Source: Actinoplanes nipponensis (lineage in GTDB: Bacteria; Actinomycetota; Actinomycetes; Mycobacteriales; Micromonosporaceae). From it: a stretch of DNA of 64,000 nucleotides. The DNA lies in the NCBI RefSeq assembly GCF_016862275.1, contig NZ_BOMQ01000028.1, forward strand, positions 62,001-126,000. The letters run 5' to 3'. Below the pieces are notes generated by a model, which saw nothing but the letters and a program-made list of their open reading frames with translations, searched no databases and was not told the origin of the DNA. The translations under genes and the position numbers were made by a program. This document shows positions 54,925-63,840 of this stretch, one piece after another. Numbering within the stretch: the stretch's first letter is position 1; each line of letters starts with the position of its first letter.

Positions 54925-56448
54925 GTGACCCTGGTGGCACCGGCCGACTCTGCGGGCGCGCCCGAGGCGCCGCCCCGGGAGCCCCGCGGCGTGGCCCGTT
55001 TGCGCGGCCGCCGGGTCCCGCGACCGCTGCTGGTGTGGGGTCCGTCCGTGGCGCCGGCCCTGCTCATGCTGCTCGTCGGGCGGATCGGACTGCGGCGGCC
55101 GGCGCTCGGCTGGGACGAGAACGCGACGTGGCTGGCCGGCGGGCGTTCGGTGGGTCAGATCGTCGAGCTGGCGCGGCACTTCGACGGGGTCATCGCCCCC
55201 TATTACCTGTTCATGCACTTCTGGACGGCGGTGTTCGGCGACTCGGAGTTCTGGCTGCGCGCGCCGTCGCTGCTCGCGGTCGCGCTCGGGGTGGGCGTCT
55301 CGGCCGAGCTGGGCCGCCGCCTGTTCGGCCCGCTGACCGGCCTGCTGACCGGCCTGCTGCTGGTCACCGTCCCGCAGCTGTCCCGCTACGCCCAGGACGC
55401 CCGGGCCTACGGGCTGGTCTTCCTCTTCGCCGCCCTGGCCACCCTGCTGCTGCACCGGGCGCTGGCCCGGCCGTCGTGGGGCCGATGGATCGGGTACGCC
55501 GTGACCGTCACCCTGCTCGGCCTGGCGCACATCCTGGCGCTGCTGGTGCTCATCGGCCACGCCTACGCGGTGGTGACCCGGGCCCGCCGGGACGCCGCCG
55601 GCACCCGGCCGCTGCGCTGGGTGGTGGTGACTGCGGTCGCGGTGCTGCCCGTGCTGCCGTTCGTCTATCTCGGTCTGACCCAGCGCGGCACTCAGCTGGA
55701 CTGGCTGCCGCCCATGACGGTGGGTCAGGTGCTGGCCGCGCCCGGTGACATCTTCGGCGCCGCAGCGGTCGGCCTGCTGCTCATCGGCCTCGCCCTGGTC
55801 GCCCGGCACCGAGACGCCCGCCTGCTGCGGGAGCTGGCCGTGCTGGCGGTCGCGCCCCCGGCGGTCCTGCTGGGCGTCTCGTTCCTGACCTCGCCGGTGT
55901 GGGTCCCGCGCTACGCGCTGATCGTCGTGCCGGCGGTGTGCCTGGGCGCCGCGGTGTCACTGCGCGCGGTGCCGTGGCGCGCGATCGCCGCGCTGGTGCT
56001 GCTCGCCGCGGTGGGCGCGCCGGCCCAGCAGAGCCTGCGCGGCGCGACCAGTCACATGGGCCCGGACTTCCGCACGGTGGGCCGGCTGCTGGAACGCCAC
56101 CAGCAGCCCGGCGACGTGATCGTGTACGGCACCTCGGGCACCTGGTCGCTGCGCGCGGGCGTCGACTACCAGCTGCGCGGCCGGGCCAAACCGCGCGACG
56201 TGCTGCTGCGGACCCCGGCGGCGGAGGTGGGCGAGCTGGACGCGGTGCAGTGCGCCGACCCGGTGGCCTGCCTGGGCCCGGCGCGGCGGGTCTGGCTGTT
56301 CCGCTGGCAGCCGCCCGGCCGGCAACTGACCGCCGCGGCGCCGCTGGCCGCCACCGGCCCGCTGGGCCCGGTGCTGACCAGCCGGTACGCGGTGGCCGGG
56401 GAATGGCACGCCACCAAGGCCGACCTGATCCTCTTCGAGCGGCGCTGA
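54925..56448 (+). CDS. GT39/PMT-like membrane glycosyltransferase
   Basis: Polytopic membrane protein of 507 aa with about ten helices. The first outer loop has the acidic WDEN motif (GWDENATWL, about 63-71) typical of GT-C enzymes using a polyprenyl-phosphate sugar donor; QLSRYAQDARAYGLVFLF is another family stretch. A soluble C-terminal part follows (about 390-507). The acceptor is probably a cell-wall or protein glycan. The GTG has GAGGAG upstream. Convergent with the nuclease gene. Confidence 0.85.
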   Translation: MTLVAPADSAGAPEAPPREPRGVARLRGRRVPRPLLVWGPSVAPALLMLLVGRIGLRRPALGWDENATWLAGGRSVGQIVELARHFDGVIAPYYLFMHFWTAVFGDSEFWLRAPSLLAVALGVGVSAELGRRLFGPLTGLLTGLLLVTVPQLSRYAQDARAYGLVFLFAALATLLLHRALARPSWGRWIGYAVTVTLLGLAHILALLVLIGHAYAVVTRARRDAAGTRPLRWVVVTAVAVLPVLPFVYLGLTQRGTQLDWLPPMTVGQVLAAPGDIFGAAAVGLLLIGLALVARHRDARLLRELAVLAVAPPAVLLGVSFLTSPVWVPRYALIVVPAVCLGAAVSLRAVPWRAIAALVLLAAVGAPAQQSLRGATSHMGPDFRTVGRLLERHQQPGDVIVYGTSGTWSLRAGVDYQLRGRAKPRDVLLRTPAAEVGELDAVQCADPVACLGPARRVWLFRWQPPGRQLTAAAPLAATGPLGPVLTSRYAVAGEWHATKADLILFERR

Positions 56449-56455
56449 CCGCCGG

Positions 56456-57442
56456 TCAGGTGCGGCGGGCCGGCGTCGCGGGACACGACAGCACGCAGGG
56501 GTAGAGCATCCACGCGCGCAGATCGCCCTGCGGGTCGAAGAGGTAGGCGCCGTCGCCGTGCGCCTGCTGATCGAAGGACGGGTTGTCGAAGACCGGGCCC
56601 GGCTGACCCCAGTACAGGTGGGTGGCGGTGGGCGTACCGGAACCGGCGTGGACGTAGACCGCGCCGCGCGGGGGCACGACCGTGCCCGCCGGGAAGGTGT
56701 AGCGGCGCAGGGCCGAGTCGCGCACCCACCATCCCGCGACCGGCAGCGCCGCGTCCGACGGGTTGTCCACCCGGACCCATTCGCCGTTGAGGTTCTGCTC
56801 GTCCGCGCCCGGGGCGTCGTAGTTGACGGTCAGCGTGACCGGGGTGGCCGCCGCCGGGCCGGCGCCGCACGCGTCGGTGTCGAAGAGGTTGAGGCCGTCG
56901 CGGGCGGCCTGCGCGGTCGCCACCCGGTACTGCGCGTTCCAGGCCCACTCGGCGCCGAACGGCTGCCAGAGGGTCAGCCCGTGGCGCATCAGGTCGAGCC
57001 CGACGTCGCGCCAACTGCCGTTGATCCGCACCGCCACGCTGCGCAACGGCCGGGCCCGGCTGCTGCTGGACGCCTGCTGGGCCGTCAGGCGGACCACTCC
57101 CCCGCCCGCCTTGACCAGCTGCTCCAGGCGGGCGGTGGCGGCGAGGCTGTGGCACTCGCCGCGGCGCCGCTGCACCACGGAGGAGTAGACGGTCTGTTCC
57201 ATCGCCTGCGCGTTGATGAGCCGGATGGAACGCGGCGTGCTCGTGCCGTCTCCGGCGATGTCGACCGACAGGGTGTCGCCGTCGTTGACGCGTACCACCT
57301 TGCCGGTCCAGACCAGGCACCGCGGTCCGGCCGCCGCGCCCAGGCAGGGCGCCGTCGCGGCCGCGGCCGGACCGGCCGGGCCGATGGCCAGGGCGCCGGC
57401 CAGCGCCGACGCGCCGAGGACGGAGAGCAGGCGACGCAGCAT
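56456..57442 (-). CDS. Secreted thermonuclease-like protein with lamin-tail domain
   Basis: A 328-residue secreted protein. Signal peptide about 1-28; staphylococcal-nuclease-like domain about 44-190 (VVRVNDGDTLSVDIAGDG, SIRLINAQAMEQTVYS, VGLDLMRHGLTLW); then a lamin-tail domain about 205-320 (NGEWVRVDNPSDAALPVAGWWVRDSA). The family cuts DNA/RNA with Ca2+; the motif after RLI differs from the usual DAPE, so activity is uncertain. LTD domains often help bind DNA or the envelope. Confidence 0.85.
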   Translation of the reverse strand: MLRRLLSVLGASALAGALAIGPAGPAAAATAPCLGAAAGPRCLVWTGKVVRVNDGDTLSVDIAGDGTSTPRSIRLINAQAMEQTVYSSVVQRRRGECHSLAATARLEQLVKAGGGVVRLTAQQASSSSRARPLRSVAVRINGSWRDVGLDLMRHGLTLWQPFGAEWAWNAQYRVATAQAARDGLNLFDTDACGAGPAAATPVTLTVNYDAPGADEQNLNGEWVRVDNPSDAALPVAGWWVRDSALRRYTFPAGTVVPPRGAVYVHAGSGTPTATHLYWGQPGPVFDNPSFDQQAHGDGAYLFDPQGDLRAWMLYPCVLSCPATPARRT

Positions 57443-57485
57443 GCCCGACCCATCGGTGGCCCGGGCCCCGGGCTGAGGGGTTCGC

Positions 57486-58091
57486 TCAGCTCGGCGGGTA
57501 CGGCTGGGCGGCCAGCAGGTGGGCCAGGTGCGCGGTGTTGGCGGCCACGGTCTTGGTGGCGGCGCCCGTGGTGTCCGGCTTCGGCCCGGCGTCGGCGTAG
57601 TCGACCGAGCCCATCGCCTCGCCCACCCAATAGGTGCCGGCCGCCGCGGCCACGCTGAACCCGACGTCGTTGAGCGCCTGGAGCACCTCGGCGACGACGT
57701 GGTGGGCGCCGTCCTCGTTGCCGACCACGGCCACCGCGGCGACCTTGCCGAAGATCAGCGGGCGGCCCTGCTCGTCGCGCTCCGACAGCTCGGCGTCGAG
57801 CCGCTCCAGCACCATCTTGGCGACGCTGGACGGCTGGCCCATCCAGATCGGCGTCGCGATGACCAGGATCTGCGCGGCGAGGATGCGCTCGCGGATCGCG
57901 GGCCAGCCGTCGCCGTCGCCCTCGTCGGTCGAGACGCCGAACTTGACGTGCTCGTCGACGACCCGGACGACCTCGCCGGTCACGTCGTGGTCGGCCAGGG
58001 CGGTGAGCACTTCGCGGCCGAGCAGCTCCGAGCTCGACGGCGCCGGTGAGGGCTTCAGGGAACAGCACAGGACTACGGCGCGCAGGGTCAT
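57486..58091 (-). CDS. NADPH-dependent FMN reductase/flavodoxin-like oxidoreductase
   Basis: A 201-residue flavoprotein of the flavodoxin-fold reductase family. The FMN phosphate loop begins at CSLKPSPAPSSS, and TPIWMGQPSSVAKMVLERLD and AVVGNEDGAHHV are family segments. GGGAG precedes the ATG. It follows the TetR gene by 67 bp on the same strand, so TetR probably controls it. Quinone or azo compounds are possible substrates. Confidence 0.87.
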   Translation of the reverse strand: MTLRAVVLCCSLKPSPAPSSSELLGREVLTALADHDVTGEVVRVVDEHVKFGVSTDEGDGDGWPAIRERILAAQILVIATPIWMGQPSSVAKMVLERLDAELSERDEQGRPLIFGKVAAVAVVGNEDGAHHVVAEVLQALNDVGFSVAAAAGTYWVGEAMGSVDYADAGPKPDTTGAATKTVAANTAHLAHLLAAQPYPPS

Positions 58092-58158
58092 CGCAAGGGC
58101 TCCCGGGGTGGTGGCTGGATCCCGCCGGACGTACCCCCCGCCGCGACGGCGAAACGGA

Positions 58159-58803
58159 TCACCGCCGGTGCAGGGCCTGCTCGGTCTGCTCGTGGCTCAG
58201 GGCCGGGGCCGGCAGCGGCGACGGGCCGCGCGGGGTGGCGCGCAGGCCGTCGAGCAGCAGGGTGAGGTAGCGCCGCCACACCTCGGGGTCGACGCCGCGG
58301 GTGCACTCGGCGACGGACGAGATCATCAGCTCGATCTGCGGCAGGTCGGTGCCGCGCAGGTCCGGGCGCAGGTGGCCGTCGCGCTGGGCCCGGGCGACCA
58401 GCTCGTCGGCGGCCGGCACCAGCTCGGCGTGGATCCGGGCGAAGTCGGGCCGCTGGGCGGCGCCGGTGAACAGCAGCTCGCGCATGGCCCGGTCGCCGCC
58501 GTGCCGGCAGGCGAAGTCCTCCAGGAAGCGGACCAGGCCGTCCCAGGAATTCTGCTCCCGCAGGCATTCGCCGGCCAGCGTGACCAGCGCGTCGAGCTGC
58601 TCGCTGAACAGCGCCTCGATCAGCGCCTCGCGGCTGGGGAAGCGGCGGTAGACCGTGCCGACTCCCAGCCCGGCGCGGCGGGCCACGTCGTCGAGGGTGA
58701 CCTCCAACCCCCGCTCGGCGAACAGCTCGCGGGCGGCGGCGAGCACCCGCTGGCGGTTGCGCTCGGCGTCGCGGCGCAGCGGCCGGGCGGCGGTAGGGGT
58801 CAC
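58159..58803 (-). CDS. TetR-family regulator
   Basis: Repressor of 214 aa with N-terminal helix-turn-helix (VLAAARELFAERGLEVTLDDVARRAGLGVGTVYRRFPSREAL, about 20-60) and a ligand-binding C-terminal half. GTG start. The downstream FMN reductase is the likely target. Divergent from the NPP1-like gene across a gap of 143 bp in which no clear palindrome was noted. Confidence 0.92.
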   Translation of the reverse strand: MTPTAARPLRRDAERNRQRVLAAARELFAERGLEVTLDDVARRAGLGVGTVYRRFPSREALIEALFSEQLDALVTLAGECLREQNSWDGLVRFLEDFACRHGGDRAMRELLFTGAAQRPDFARIHAELVPAADELVARAQRDGHLRPDLRGTDLPQIELMISSVAECTRGVDPEVWRRYLTLLLDGLRATPRGPSPLPAPALSHEQTEQALHRR

Positions 58804-58946
58804 CCACCGAGCGTAACAACAAGCGGAGAAAACACCTCAACTTGCCGGGCACGGCCATTGACCGCCGGGCGGCCGGCGGGGTGAAATATGGACGCTCATG
58901 CATCGGCGGTGGTGGCCGAGGCGCGCCGACGTCAGGGAGGCCCCGC

Positions 58947-59753
58947 ATGGATCACGTGCCGCCGCAGTCGGGACGGTCCCGGGCCGGCCGGCCACCGCGG
59001 GGCCGGGCCGCCGCCGGCGTCGTCGCCGCACTCGCCGTCCTGCTGCCCGCCACGGCCGCCCACGCCGCCGAGCTGCCCAACCTGCCGCAACGTGCCGGCG
59101 GCTACGAGGCGTCGTTCTCGCCCGCCTACGACTACGACACCGACGGGTGCTACGCCGTCGCCGCCATCAGCCCGGACGGCACGCTCAACGGTGGGCTGAA
59201 GACCACCGGGGCGGTCAACGGCAGCTGCCGCGACCGCCCGGATCTGGACCGGTCCCAGACGTACGCCCGGTCGAAGTGCGACCACGGCTGGTGCGCGATC
59301 GTCTACGCCAGCTACTTCGAGAAGGACCAGGCCGTGCCCGGCAGCGGCCTCGGCGGCCACCGGCACGACTGGGAGCACGTCGTCTCGTGGGTCGACCAGG
59401 CCGCCGACCGGGTCGAGTTCGTGACCACCACGCAGCACGGCAGCCAGCGGACGTACGCCCGCTCGGCGGTGCGCTTCGACGGGTCGCACCCCAAGGTCGT
59501 CTACCACAAGGACGGCGCGTCGACCCACTTCTTCCGGCTCGCGAACACCGGCGACGAGCCGCCGGAGAACCACTACCACGACTGGCGGTACCCGCCCATC
59601 GTCGACTGGAACGGGTGGCCGGACACCGCGCTGCGGGACCGGTTGCTGGCCGCGGACTTCGGCGCCGCCAGCATCAAGATCAAGGACCCGGCGTTCACGT
59701 CCCTGCTCACCGCGGCCAAGCCCGCCGGCATCCCGTTCGACCCGCTGGCCTGA
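58947..59753 (+). CDS. NPP1/NLP-like secreted protein
   Basis: A 268-residue secreted protein of the necrosis-and-ethylene-inducing-peptide-like family. Signal peptide about 1-40. The hallmark GHRHDWE is intact at 137-143, and paired Cys residues (Cys94, Cys111, Cys116) are present. NLPs are known from plant-associated microbes; many bacterial ones are not toxic and may aid plant-matter contact. The ATG at 58947 has GGGAGG upstream; an earlier ATG lacks a site. With the surrounding wall-degrading enzymes it hints at a plant-litter or plant-associated life. Confidence 0.9.
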   Translation: MDHVPPQSGRSRAGRPPRGRAAAGVVAALAVLLPATAAHAAELPNLPQRAGGYEASFSPAYDYDTDGCYAVAAISPDGTLNGGLKTTGAVNGSCRDRPDLDRSQTYARSKCDHGWCAIVYASYFEKDQAVPGSGLGGHRHDWEHVVSWVDQAADRVEFVTTTQHGSQRTYARSAVRFDGSHPKVVYHKDGASTHFFRLANTGDEPPENHYHDWRYPPIVDWNGWPDTALRDRLLAADFGAASIKIKDPAFTSLLTAAKPAGIPFDPLA

Positions 59754-59763
59754 GCCGGCCGGA

Positions 59764-59780
59764 CCGGGCGGACCGCCCGG
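59764..59780. terminator. Short GC hairpin after NPP1 gene
   Basis: CCGGGCGG/CCGCCCGG with one central base, 10 bp after the stop. Probably a terminator. Confidence 0.45.
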
Positions 59781-59801
59781 CGGGTTCTCTAGACTGCGCC
59801 G

Positions 59802-60287
59802 GTGCCGACCGCGCCGGAGATCGTGCAGCTGCTCGCCTCGCCCGTGCACCGCTTCGCGGGGCGCCCGGCGGACGGCCCCGCGCCGGCGCCGCCCGGCGAG
59901 CTGGTGGACCACGTCCGGATCCGGGCCGGCCTGGGGATCGCCGGGGACCGCTACTTCGGCCGGCCGGCCCACCGCGACGCGAGCGTGACCGTCATCGCGG
60001 CCGAGTCGCTGCCACCGGGCGCCGGGCTGACCGAGGTCCGGCGCAACGTCCTGGTCCGGGGCATCGCCGTCGACGACCTGGTCGGCGCGGTGCTCACCCT
60101 CGACTCCGGGGACGGCCCGGTGGCCCTGCGCGTACGCCGCCGGGCCAACCCGTGCGCCTGGCTGGACACCACGATCGCCCCGGGCGCCTGGCGGGCGCTG
60201 CGCGGCCGGGGCGGGATCCGGTGCACGCCGCTGACCGACGGCATCCTGCGGCTGGGGCCGGTGACGGTGACGGTGACGGCCGGGTGA
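59802..60287 (+). CDS. MOSC-domain protein
   Basis: A 161-residue protein with a MOSC fold, the sulfur-carrier domain of molybdenum-cofactor sulfurases and mARC-type enzymes. Conserved parts are GIAGDRYFG, TEVRRNVLVRGIAVDDLVG and ANPCAWLD, where Cys is the expected sulfur/Mo site. GTG start without a ribosome-binding site, but TAGACT (59790-59795) lies just upstream, suggesting a leaderless message. No molybdopterin genes are nearby. Confidence 0.85.
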   Translation: MPTAPEIVQLLASPVHRFAGRPADGPAPAPPGELVDHVRIRAGLGIAGDRYFGRPAHRDASVTVIAAESLPPGAGLTEVRRNVLVRGIAVDDLVGAVLTLDSGDGPVALRVRRRANPCAWLDTTIAPGAWRALRGRGGIRCTPLTDGILRLGPVTVTVTAG

Positions 60288-60526
60288 CCGGACCGGTGGA
60301 CCCGCGGGGCCGGCGAGAAGCTGGTGCGCGACCGAGTGGTGCCGGAGTCGCCGAAGGCCACGTCGTCGCGGCCGAAGAAGGTGCGCAGCGGGAGGCCGCG
60401 CCGGGCGGCGCGGAGCGATCAGGTCCGGGCGGCCGCACGGATCCTCGGTCGCCTTGGGCTGCATCACGCACCGCTGCGACCGTGGCTATCATCGGCAGCC
60501 ACGGACGCCGAGGGAGGTCAACGCTG

Positions 60527-61597
60527 GTGAGCAAGCCGCGCTCGTGGCTCGGCCTCGGCACCGCCCTCGCCGCCGGCGTCGCCCTGCTGATGCTGCCGGC
60601 CGGTGGGAACGCCCGGCCCGCGGCCCCGGTCACCGCGGCCGTCGCGTGGCCGCAGGCGCAGCGCGGCACCGTGCAGGCCACCCTTGCGGACGGCGCCGAG
60701 TACCGCCCCGGGCTCTTCCTCGACGCCCACACCTCGATCGGCACCGCGGCCAGCCCCGACGGCCGTTACCTGCGCCTGGTCCGGGTCGGCGCCGACGGCG
60801 CCGTCCGGCAGCTGCGGCGGTTGCCCCGCGACCGGCACCCGTCGTTCCAGGCGCTCACCGCGGCCGACGGCGTGCTGGCCTGGGTCGAGAGCACCGACGG
60901 GGGCACGCTGCAACTCTGGACGGCCGGCCCCGGCGACGGCCGGGCGCCCCGCGAGCTGACCGCGGACCTGGGCCGGGCCGAGTTCTACCAGTCGCAGTAC
61001 GACCTGGTCGTGGCCGGCGGCCGGGTGCACTGGGTGGCGGCGGGCGGCGGGGACGTCACCCGGGTGCGGTCGGTGGCGCTGACCGGCGGGCCGGTGAGCA
61101 CCCGCGACGAGCCCGGGACGTGGAAGCTGTCGGCGTACCCGTGGCTGGTCAACGGCGTCAACGACACCACCGGCAGCACCCTGCTGCTCGACCTCGGCAC
61201 CGGCCGCGACACCGCGGTGCGCCGGCCGCGGGAGCGGGCCACGACCGCGTGCAGCCCGGCCTGGTGCCGGGTGGTGTCGCTGACCGGCGAGGGGCGCAAC
61301 CGGATCGAGCTGATGCGCCCCGACGGCAGCGCCCGCCGCCAGGTCGCCGGGGACACCGCGGCCACGGTGATCGTCGACGTGGCGCCGCTGGACCGCTTCG
61401 AGGTGCTGGCCCGGATCGGGCCCAACTCGGAGCTGACCGGCAACAACGAGCTGATCGCGGTGGAGCTGGCCACCCGCCGGACCGTGCAGGTCAGCCCGGA
61501 CGCCGGCTCGGTGTCGTACCGCGGCGGGATGCTGTGGTGGTCCACCGGCAACCTGGACGCCATCGTCTGGCACGCGCTGGACCTGCGCACCGCCTGA
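60527..61597 (+). CDS. Secreted beta-propeller-like protein, unknown function
   Basis: A 356-residue exported protein. Signal peptide about 1-31, then short repeated beta units of TolB/WD40-like style (SPDGRYLRLVRVGADG, ADGVLAWVESTDGGTLQLWTAG, DLVVAGGRVHWVAAGGG, RIELMRPDGSARRQVAG). No catalytic motif was found. GTG start with GGGAGG upstream. Probably a binding or scaffold protein outside the membrane. The 239-bp gap before it holds no convincing gene. Convergent with the chemotaxis receptor. Confidence 0.7.
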   Translation: MSKPRSWLGLGTALAAGVALLMLPAGGNARPAAPVTAAVAWPQAQRGTVQATLADGAEYRPGLFLDAHTSIGTAASPDGRYLRLVRVGADGAVRQLRRLPRDRHPSFQALTAADGVLAWVESTDGGTLQLWTAGPGDGRAPRELTADLGRAEFYQSQYDLVVAGGRVHWVAAGGGDVTRVRSVALTGGPVSTRDEPGTWKLSAYPWLVNGVNDTTGSTLLLDLGTGRDTAVRRPRERATTACSPAWCRVVSLTGEGRNRIELMRPDGSARRQVAGDTAATVIVDVAPLDRFEVLARIGPNSELTGNNELIAVELATRRTVQVSPDAGSVSYRGGMLWWSTGNLDAIVWHALDLRTA

Positions 61598-61615
61598 CCG
61601 CCGCCCCGGCGCCGC

Positions 61616-62899
61616 TCAGGTGGTGACGGTGAGCCGTTCCAGCCCGACCAGCACCTGCTCGGCCGCCACCGTGGCCGTGGAGAGCTGCCGGGTCACCTCG
61701 GCCAGCACCGCGGCCTGCTCCTGGACCGACGCCGCGATGTCCTGCTGGATCGCGTGGATGTCGGCCACCGCGGAGGTCGTCGACTCGAAGGTGCCCGCCA
61801 CGTCGCCGGTCTGCGCGACGATCGCCTGGATCACCGCGTCGACCCGGCCGACCGACTCGGCCGTCTGCTGGGCCAGCTGTTTGACCTCGTTGGCGACCAC
61901 GCCGAAGCCCCGGCCGGCCTCGCCGGCCCGGGCCGCCTCGATGGTCGCGTTCAGCGACAGCAGGTTGGTCTGCGCGGCCAGCTGGGCGATCAGCGCGTTC
62001 ACCGCGGCGATCTCGCCGACCGACGACTCCAGCGCGGTGACCTTGGCCGCCGCGGTGGCCGCCGTGTCCTTGCCCGCGGAGGCGCTGCCGGCCGCGTCCT
62101 GCGACCGCGCGGCGATGTCGTGGACCGCCCGGGTGAGCATGGCCAGTTCCGTGTCGACCGCCGCGACGGCCCCGATCGCGGCCCGGGCCTGGTCGCCGAT
62201 CGCCCGGGCGTCGGCCGAGAGCCGCTCGGCGCGGCCGGCGAGCTCGACGTTGCGGTTCAGCTCCGCCTCGGCCGCGCGGTCGGTGGCCTCCTGCTCGGCC
62301 CGGGCGGTCGCGAACCGCTGGGCCTCAGCCCCCTCGGCCAGCGCCTCGCCCTCCCGCTCGGCCTCCTCGGCGAAGTGCCAGAACACGACGATCCCGACGA
62401 CCTCGAGGACCGCCAGGCCGGCGTGCAGGGCGACCTGGCCCAGGCCGTCGAGCAGCGACATGTGGGCCATGCCGAACACCCGTTCCGGGACGAGCAGGCC
62501 GAGCGTGCCGTGATGCAGCACCACGATCACCACGGCCCAGAGCAGGGGTGTCCACTGCTGGTAGAGGGCTACGAAGATCAGGATGGCGTACAGGTGGATG
62601 TGCATGGCCATCTCGCCGCCGGACAGCTCGATGGCCGCGAACGTGCAGGCGATGAGCCCTACGCTCGTCAGCGACGCCTTAGCCGGTGTCGCGGGCACCA
62701 CGGCCGCCGCGACCGCCAGCGCGGCGATGCCCGCCGGCACGGCCGCGGCTTCCCACAGCGGCATCGGTCCGAGCACTCCCAGCAGGACGAGCGCCGGCAC
62801 GTGCAGCCACAACAGCCCGGTCATGATGCGGTGGCGGGCCACCCAGGACTCCGGTGACAGGCGGGCGCCACGCGGGAGCCGGGAGGCTAACGTTGCCAT
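61616..62899 (-). CDS. Methyl-accepting chemotaxis receptor, membrane-embedded sensor
   Basis: A 427-residue receptor with about six transmembrane helices in the first 178 residues and no large outer sensor domain, then a cytosolic coiled-coil signalling rod. The hairpin tip is intact ([27 protein letters not shown]), which binds CheA/CheW. The His-rich membrane part (MHIHLY, VLHHGTL) may sense metal, oxygen or redox state; this is a guess. A chemotaxis receptor implies motile cells or zoospores, in keeping with Actinoplanes-like organisms. No che genes are in the window. Confidence 0.9.
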   Translation of the reverse strand: MATLASRLPRGARLSPESWVARHRIMTGLLWLHVPALVLLGVLGPMPLWEAAAVPAGIAALAVAAAVVPATPAKASLTSVGLIACTFAAIELSGGEMAMHIHLYAILIFVALYQQWTPLLWAVVIVVLHHGTLGLLVPERVFGMAHMSLLDGLGQVALHAGLAVLEVVGIVVFWHFAEEAEREGEALAEGAEAQRFATARAEQEATDRAAEAELNRNVELAGRAERLSADARAIGDQARAAIGAVAAVDTELAMLTRAVHDIAARSQDAAGSASAGKDTAATAAAKVTALESSVGEIAAVNALIAQLAAQTNLLSLNATIEAARAGEAGRGFGVVANEVKQLAQQTAESVGRVDAVIQAIVAQTGDVAGTFESTTSAVADIHAIQQDIAASVQEQAAVLAEVTRQLSTATVAAEQVLVGLERLTVTT

Positions 62900-62976
62900 G
62901 GGATCATCATCCGGCCTGGAGCACAGCGCGGAGCCGGTTTGTGAAAGTTGCTCCGGCCCCGCGCACCACCTCCCGC

Positions 62977-63840
62977 TCAGCCCGGTGGCGCGACAGCGGC
63001 CCGGACGGCGGCCGCGACGGTGTCGGTGGCGACCGCGCGCAGCAGGTCCAGGTCGGCGTCCACAGGTGAGCGCCCGGTGGCCAGGGCCACCACCGCGTCG
63101 CCGTCGTACCGGGAGTGGGCGGGGTGGATCGCGCGGGCGAACCCGGTGTGGCCGCTCTGGGCGAGCAGGAAGCAGTCACTCTTGGACAGCCGGGCATCGG
63201 TCAGCACGACCGCCACCGTGGTGTTCTGCAGGGGGTACGGCACCGCCGGCCGGATCCCGGTCGCCGCCCCGCCGAACAGCGGCGTGCCGTCCTCGCCGAG
63301 CACGTCGCCCCAGGCGTTGACCGCGACGACGGCCGCCACCCGGGCCGGCCCGGCCGCCCGCTCGGCCCAGCCCAGCCCGCCCGGGTCGGTCCGGCCGCGC
63401 CACGAGCCGGTGGACGCCCCGGCCCCGGCGCCGGCCCGTCCCGTCGCCAGCTCCGCGCCCGAGTACGCGGCCAACGCGGCCGCCCGCCCCGCGGCCGCGT
63501 CCGGCGGCCCGGTGCGCACCGACCCGTCGAAGAGGGACAGGCCGATCACGATCGGCACCGGCCCGGCCGGCGTGGGGAAACCGGCGCCCCGCTCGCGCAG
63601 CAGCCCCATCACGCCCTCGGCGGCGCTGAGGCCGAACGCGGACCCGCCGGAGAGGACCACGGCGTCCACCCGGTCCACCAGCCGGGACGGGTCGAGCAGG
63701 GCGAACTCGCGGGTGGCGGGCGCGCCGCCGCGGACCTCGCCCGAGCCGACGGTGCCGGCCGGCGGCAGGATCACCGTCACGCCGGTGCCGGTCCCGGTCC
63801 AGTGCCCGGCCCAGGCGGACAACAACTGCGGTGCGGTCAT
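62977..63840 (-). CDS. P1-family peptidase (DmpA-like aminopeptidase)
   Basis: A 287-residue N-terminal-nucleophile hydrolase of the DmpA/BapA family, which self-cleaves. Family segments are [34 protein letters not shown] and [26 protein letters not shown]. The ATG at 63840 is chosen because GGAGGCC stands before it and it overlaps the upstream stop as ATGA; an ATG at 63849 lies inside the ribosome-binding site. Members remove N-terminal D- or L-amino acids or beta-peptides. Confidence 0.88.
   Translation of the reverse strand: MTAPQLLSAWAGHWTGTGTGVTVILPPAGTVGSGEVRGGAPATREFALLDPSRLVDRVDAVVLSGGSAFGLSAAEGVMGLLRERGAGFPTPAGPVPIVIGLSLFDGSVRTGPPDAAAGRAAALAAYSGAELATGRAGAGAGASTGSWRGRTDPGGLGWAERAAGPARVAAVVAVNAWGDVLGEDGTPLFGGAATGIRPAVPYPLQNTTVAVVLTDARLSKSDCFLLAQSGHTGFARAIHPAHSRYDGDAVVALATGRSPVDADLDLLRAVATDTVAAAVRAAVAPPG

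Noticed and set aside
60324..60530. 68-codon plus-strand frame between MOSC and propeller genes
   Set aside because: Arg/Ala-rich, no ribosome-binding site, no known family; it overlaps the ribosome-binding site of the next gene.
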